Below are positions 62,837-64,000 of a stretch of 64,000 bases of DNA, one piece after another. The translations under genes and the position numbers were made by a program. The notes under the pieces are model-generated. The model saw nothing but the letters and a program-made list of their open reading frames with translations. It was not told where the DNA came from and ran no database searches. Source of the DNA: Nitrospirota bacterium (lineage in GTDB: Bacteria; Nitrospinota_A; UBA7883; JACRGQ01); contig JAJRYD010000020.1 in the NCBI GenBank assembly GCA_024275955.1, positions 105,459 through 169,458 on the forward strand, written 5' to 3'. Position 1 is the stretch's first letter; every line of letters begins with the position of its first letter.

Positions 62837-63663
62837 TGAGCAGAATAGAGAAAAGATTTTCTGAATTAAAAAAAGAAAACCGAAAAGGGCTGATACTTTT
62901 TCTAACAGCAGGGGACCCTAGCCTCTCTATTACAGAAAAACTTATCCCTAAAATTTTCGATGCCGGAGCAGACATAATAGAACTCGGTATTCCATTCTCC
63001 GACCCACTCGCAGATGGGCCGACTATACAAAAGTCTTTTGTACGCGCGCTTAGCAAAGGTGTCTGCCTTAAAGATATCTTGGCAATGGTAAAACGAGTTA
63101 GGAAAAAAACCGACAAACCATTAGTATTTATGTCGGCGTTTAACCTTGTTTACAAGTACGGCATTTCACGTTTCGCGAAGGATGCCAGCTCCGCAGGGCT
63201 TGACGGCATCATTCTGCCCGACTTAATACCAGAGGAAGCGGAAAATGTTATTCCTGTATTGAAAAAAGCAGGAATAGACCCAATTTTCCTCGCCGCGCCA
63301 ACTAGTGACGCAAAAAGGCTTAAAAAAATAGCCGAAGCTTCAAAAGGGTTCCTTTACTATATTTCTGTAAAAGGGATAACCGGCGATAGCAAGCCTTCTG
63401 CCGTTGAAGTCGGCAAGCAGGTTTTGGAAATCAAAAAGACAACTGCCCTGCCGGTTGCCTGCGGGTTTGGAATAAGCACGCCAAAAGAGGCGGCAAAAAT
63501 AGGCGCTGTCGCCGACGCGGTTGTTGTAGGAAGCGCGCTTGTCAAGATAGTGGGAGAAAAGGGAACCGTTAATTCAAAAATCGAAAACGCCGTCAAATTT
63601 GTGAAGGCTCTCCGAGGTTCGCTTGATAAGACAAAAAGGAGCTGTTTCCAAAAAAGTTTTTGA
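62836..63663 (+). CDS. trpA: Tryptophan synthase alpha chain, C-terminus altered by a MITE-like insertion
   Basis: A 275-residue enzyme that splits indole-3-glycerol phosphate. The catalytic Glu and Asp are in DIIELGIPFSDPLADGPTIQ. PLVFMSAFNLVYKYG, GLDGIILPDLIPEEA, YYISVKGITGDSKP and VACGFGISTPKEA are present. The last eight residues (RSCFQKSF) and the TGA stop are encoded by the element starting at 63638. Removing the element and one copy of the target site gives ...DKTK followed directly by TAA, a 267-residue protein. The insertion thus displaced the stop codon and added eight residues. The core is intact, so the enzyme probably works. Confidence 0.95.
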   Translation: MSRIEKRFSELKKENRKGLILFLTAGDPSLSITEKLIPKIFDAGADIIELGIPFSDPLADGPTIQKSFVRALSKGVCLKDILAMVKRVRKKTDKPLVFMSAFNLVYKYGISRFAKDASSAGLDGIILPDLIPEEAENVIPVLKKAGIDPIFLAAPTSDAKRLKKIAEASKGFLYYISVKGITGDSKPSAVEVGKQVLEIKKTTALPVACGFGISTPKEAAKIGAVADAVVVGSALVKIVGEKGTVNSKIENAVKFVKALRGSLDKTKRSCFQKSF

Positions 63664-63765
63664 GCGTTTTAAAGAAAAGTTTATTTTCTAACTTCGTAAA
63701 AATAGAGGCTTTAGAGATTCGCAATTTGTAGCAAAATCAAATTTATCTCACTTGCCAACAGCCCC
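63638..63765 (+). mobile_element. MITE-like element, copy B (128 bp), inserted at the end of trpA
   Basis: It runs from GGAGCTGTTTCC to TTGCCAACAGCCCC. The flanks are AAAAA (63633-63637) and AAAAT (63766-63770), a 5-bp target duplication with one difference. It is the closest relative of copy A (28686-28814), in the same orientation. It carries no ORF. Its first bases extend trpA. Confidence 0.85.
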
Positions 63766-63777
63766 AAAATAAGATTT

Positions 63778-63867
63778 ATGACGAATATGGAGATACCGGC
63801 AAGGCTTGCAACAAGGCTCGACTCGCTTAGCAAAGATGCCGCCGAACGGCAAATAGAGCTAGTGTAG
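63778..63867 (+). CDS. Possible 29-residue ORF after the element
   Basis: MTNMEIPARLATRLDSLSKD... ending TAG at 63867. The sequence looks protein-like (helical, charged), but it has no Shine-Dalgarno and no visible promoter. It may be the start of a truncated gene that once followed trpA. Confidence 0.2.
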   Translation: MTNMEIPARLATRLDSLSKDAAERQIELV

Positions 63868-63901
63868 TGTCTCATGTAACACTTAACTGCTAGATAAGTT
63901 C

Positions 63902-63910
63902 TGATATAAT
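63902..63910 (+). promoter_or_regulatory. Extended -10 box of the last gene
   Basis: TGATATAAT, then CCGTGT, then ATG 63917, the predicted transcript start. No Shine-Dalgarno is present. Confidence 0.55.
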
Positions 63911-63916
63911 CCGTGT

Positions 63917-64000
63917 ATGGCTTCATGTTGTCCGGCTTTACCTCTAACCTCGCTAGATCGTGCAATACTAAAACAGTGGGTGCGTTCTGTTAAGACGCAA
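63917..64000 (+). CDS. Start of an unidentified gene (cut by window edge)
   Basis: 28 codons are open to the window end (MASCCPALPLTSLDRAILKQ...). The position right after an extended -10 box supports a true leaderless start. There is a Cys pair at residues 4-5. The fragment is too short for a family call. Confidence 0.45.
   Translation, partial: MASCCPALPLTSLDRAILKQWVRSVKTQ

Noticed and set aside
63711-63965. 84-codon frame on the minus strand after trpA
   Set aside because: It covers the end of the mobile element and the promoter of the next gene, and its sequence is not protein-like.

Overview
The window looks like chromosome of a Gram-negative bacterium. It has a Tol-Pal lipoprotein with CpoB, an MlaE/F/D phospholipid transporter, periplasmic SurA/PpiD-type folding factors and a large chemotaxis operon. 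Core genes dominate and nearly all are intact. The gene order does not match a well-known model genome. I can only suggest a lineage outside the classical Proteobacteria (for example deltaproteobacterial or Nitrospinota-like), with low confidence. No prophage, integrase, plasmid gene or CRISPR array is visible.

Layout. 1-2.2 kb (minus): PpiD/SurA-type foldase (cut by the window edge), CpoB and Pal. 2.3-4.8 kb: aroA, a DNA methyltransferase-type repair protein, surE. 5-9.1 kb: mlaE-mlaF-mlaD, then tgt. 9.1-9.6 kb: a non-coding stretch with a possible structured RNA. 9.6-16.2 kb: receiver-TPR protein, MORN protein, LysR regulator, a large membrane protein, tRNA-Asp, and msrB-msrA. 16.3-27.1 kb (minus): chemotaxis operon cheA-cheW-mcp-mcp-cheB-cheR-HDOD. 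Divergent from it is an ODP-like diiron protein with a small partner gene. 28.9-38.4 kb: glycosyltransferase, RhlE helicase, potassium channel, mazG, glyS, ppdK. 39.2-44.9 kb: ribD-ribE-ribBA-ribH-nusB, a phosphoesterase and holA. 45-50.3 kb: M23 peptidase, a DUF362-ferredoxin / Met-rich periplasmic protein / TetR operon, a DHH phosphoesterase, and an acidic zinc-ribbon protein. 50.6-59.8 kb: SurA-like protein, tusA-dsrE2, HPP membrane protein, thiL, smc, and a DHH protein with a Rossmann-like N-terminus. 60.3-63.7 kb: trpB2-trpB-trpA.

Four things stand out. (1) pal and ribBA are each interrupted by a single in-frame TAA. In ribBA it replaces the invariant Glu of the GTP cyclohydrolase II Q-E-G-R-G-I-G-L motif. 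(2) There is a family of roughly 130-bp MITE-like elements with GG(A/G)(A/G)CTGTT termini and 5-bp target duplications. One copy is inserted at the trpA stop codon and has rewritten the TrpA C-terminus. (3) Many genes start right at the expected +1 of an extended -10 box (TGnTATAAT, then 6-10 bases, then ATG) with no Shine-Dalgarno, so leaderless transcription looks common here. Other genes keep good Shine-Dalgarno sites, and two leaders hold tiny coupled ORFs. (4) The chemotaxis cluster combines a CxxCH-bearing, zinc-binding-domain receptor, a CheA with an extra CheW domain and a fused receiver, and a divergent oxygen-binding diiron protein. This suggests an oxygen/redox chemosensory array.
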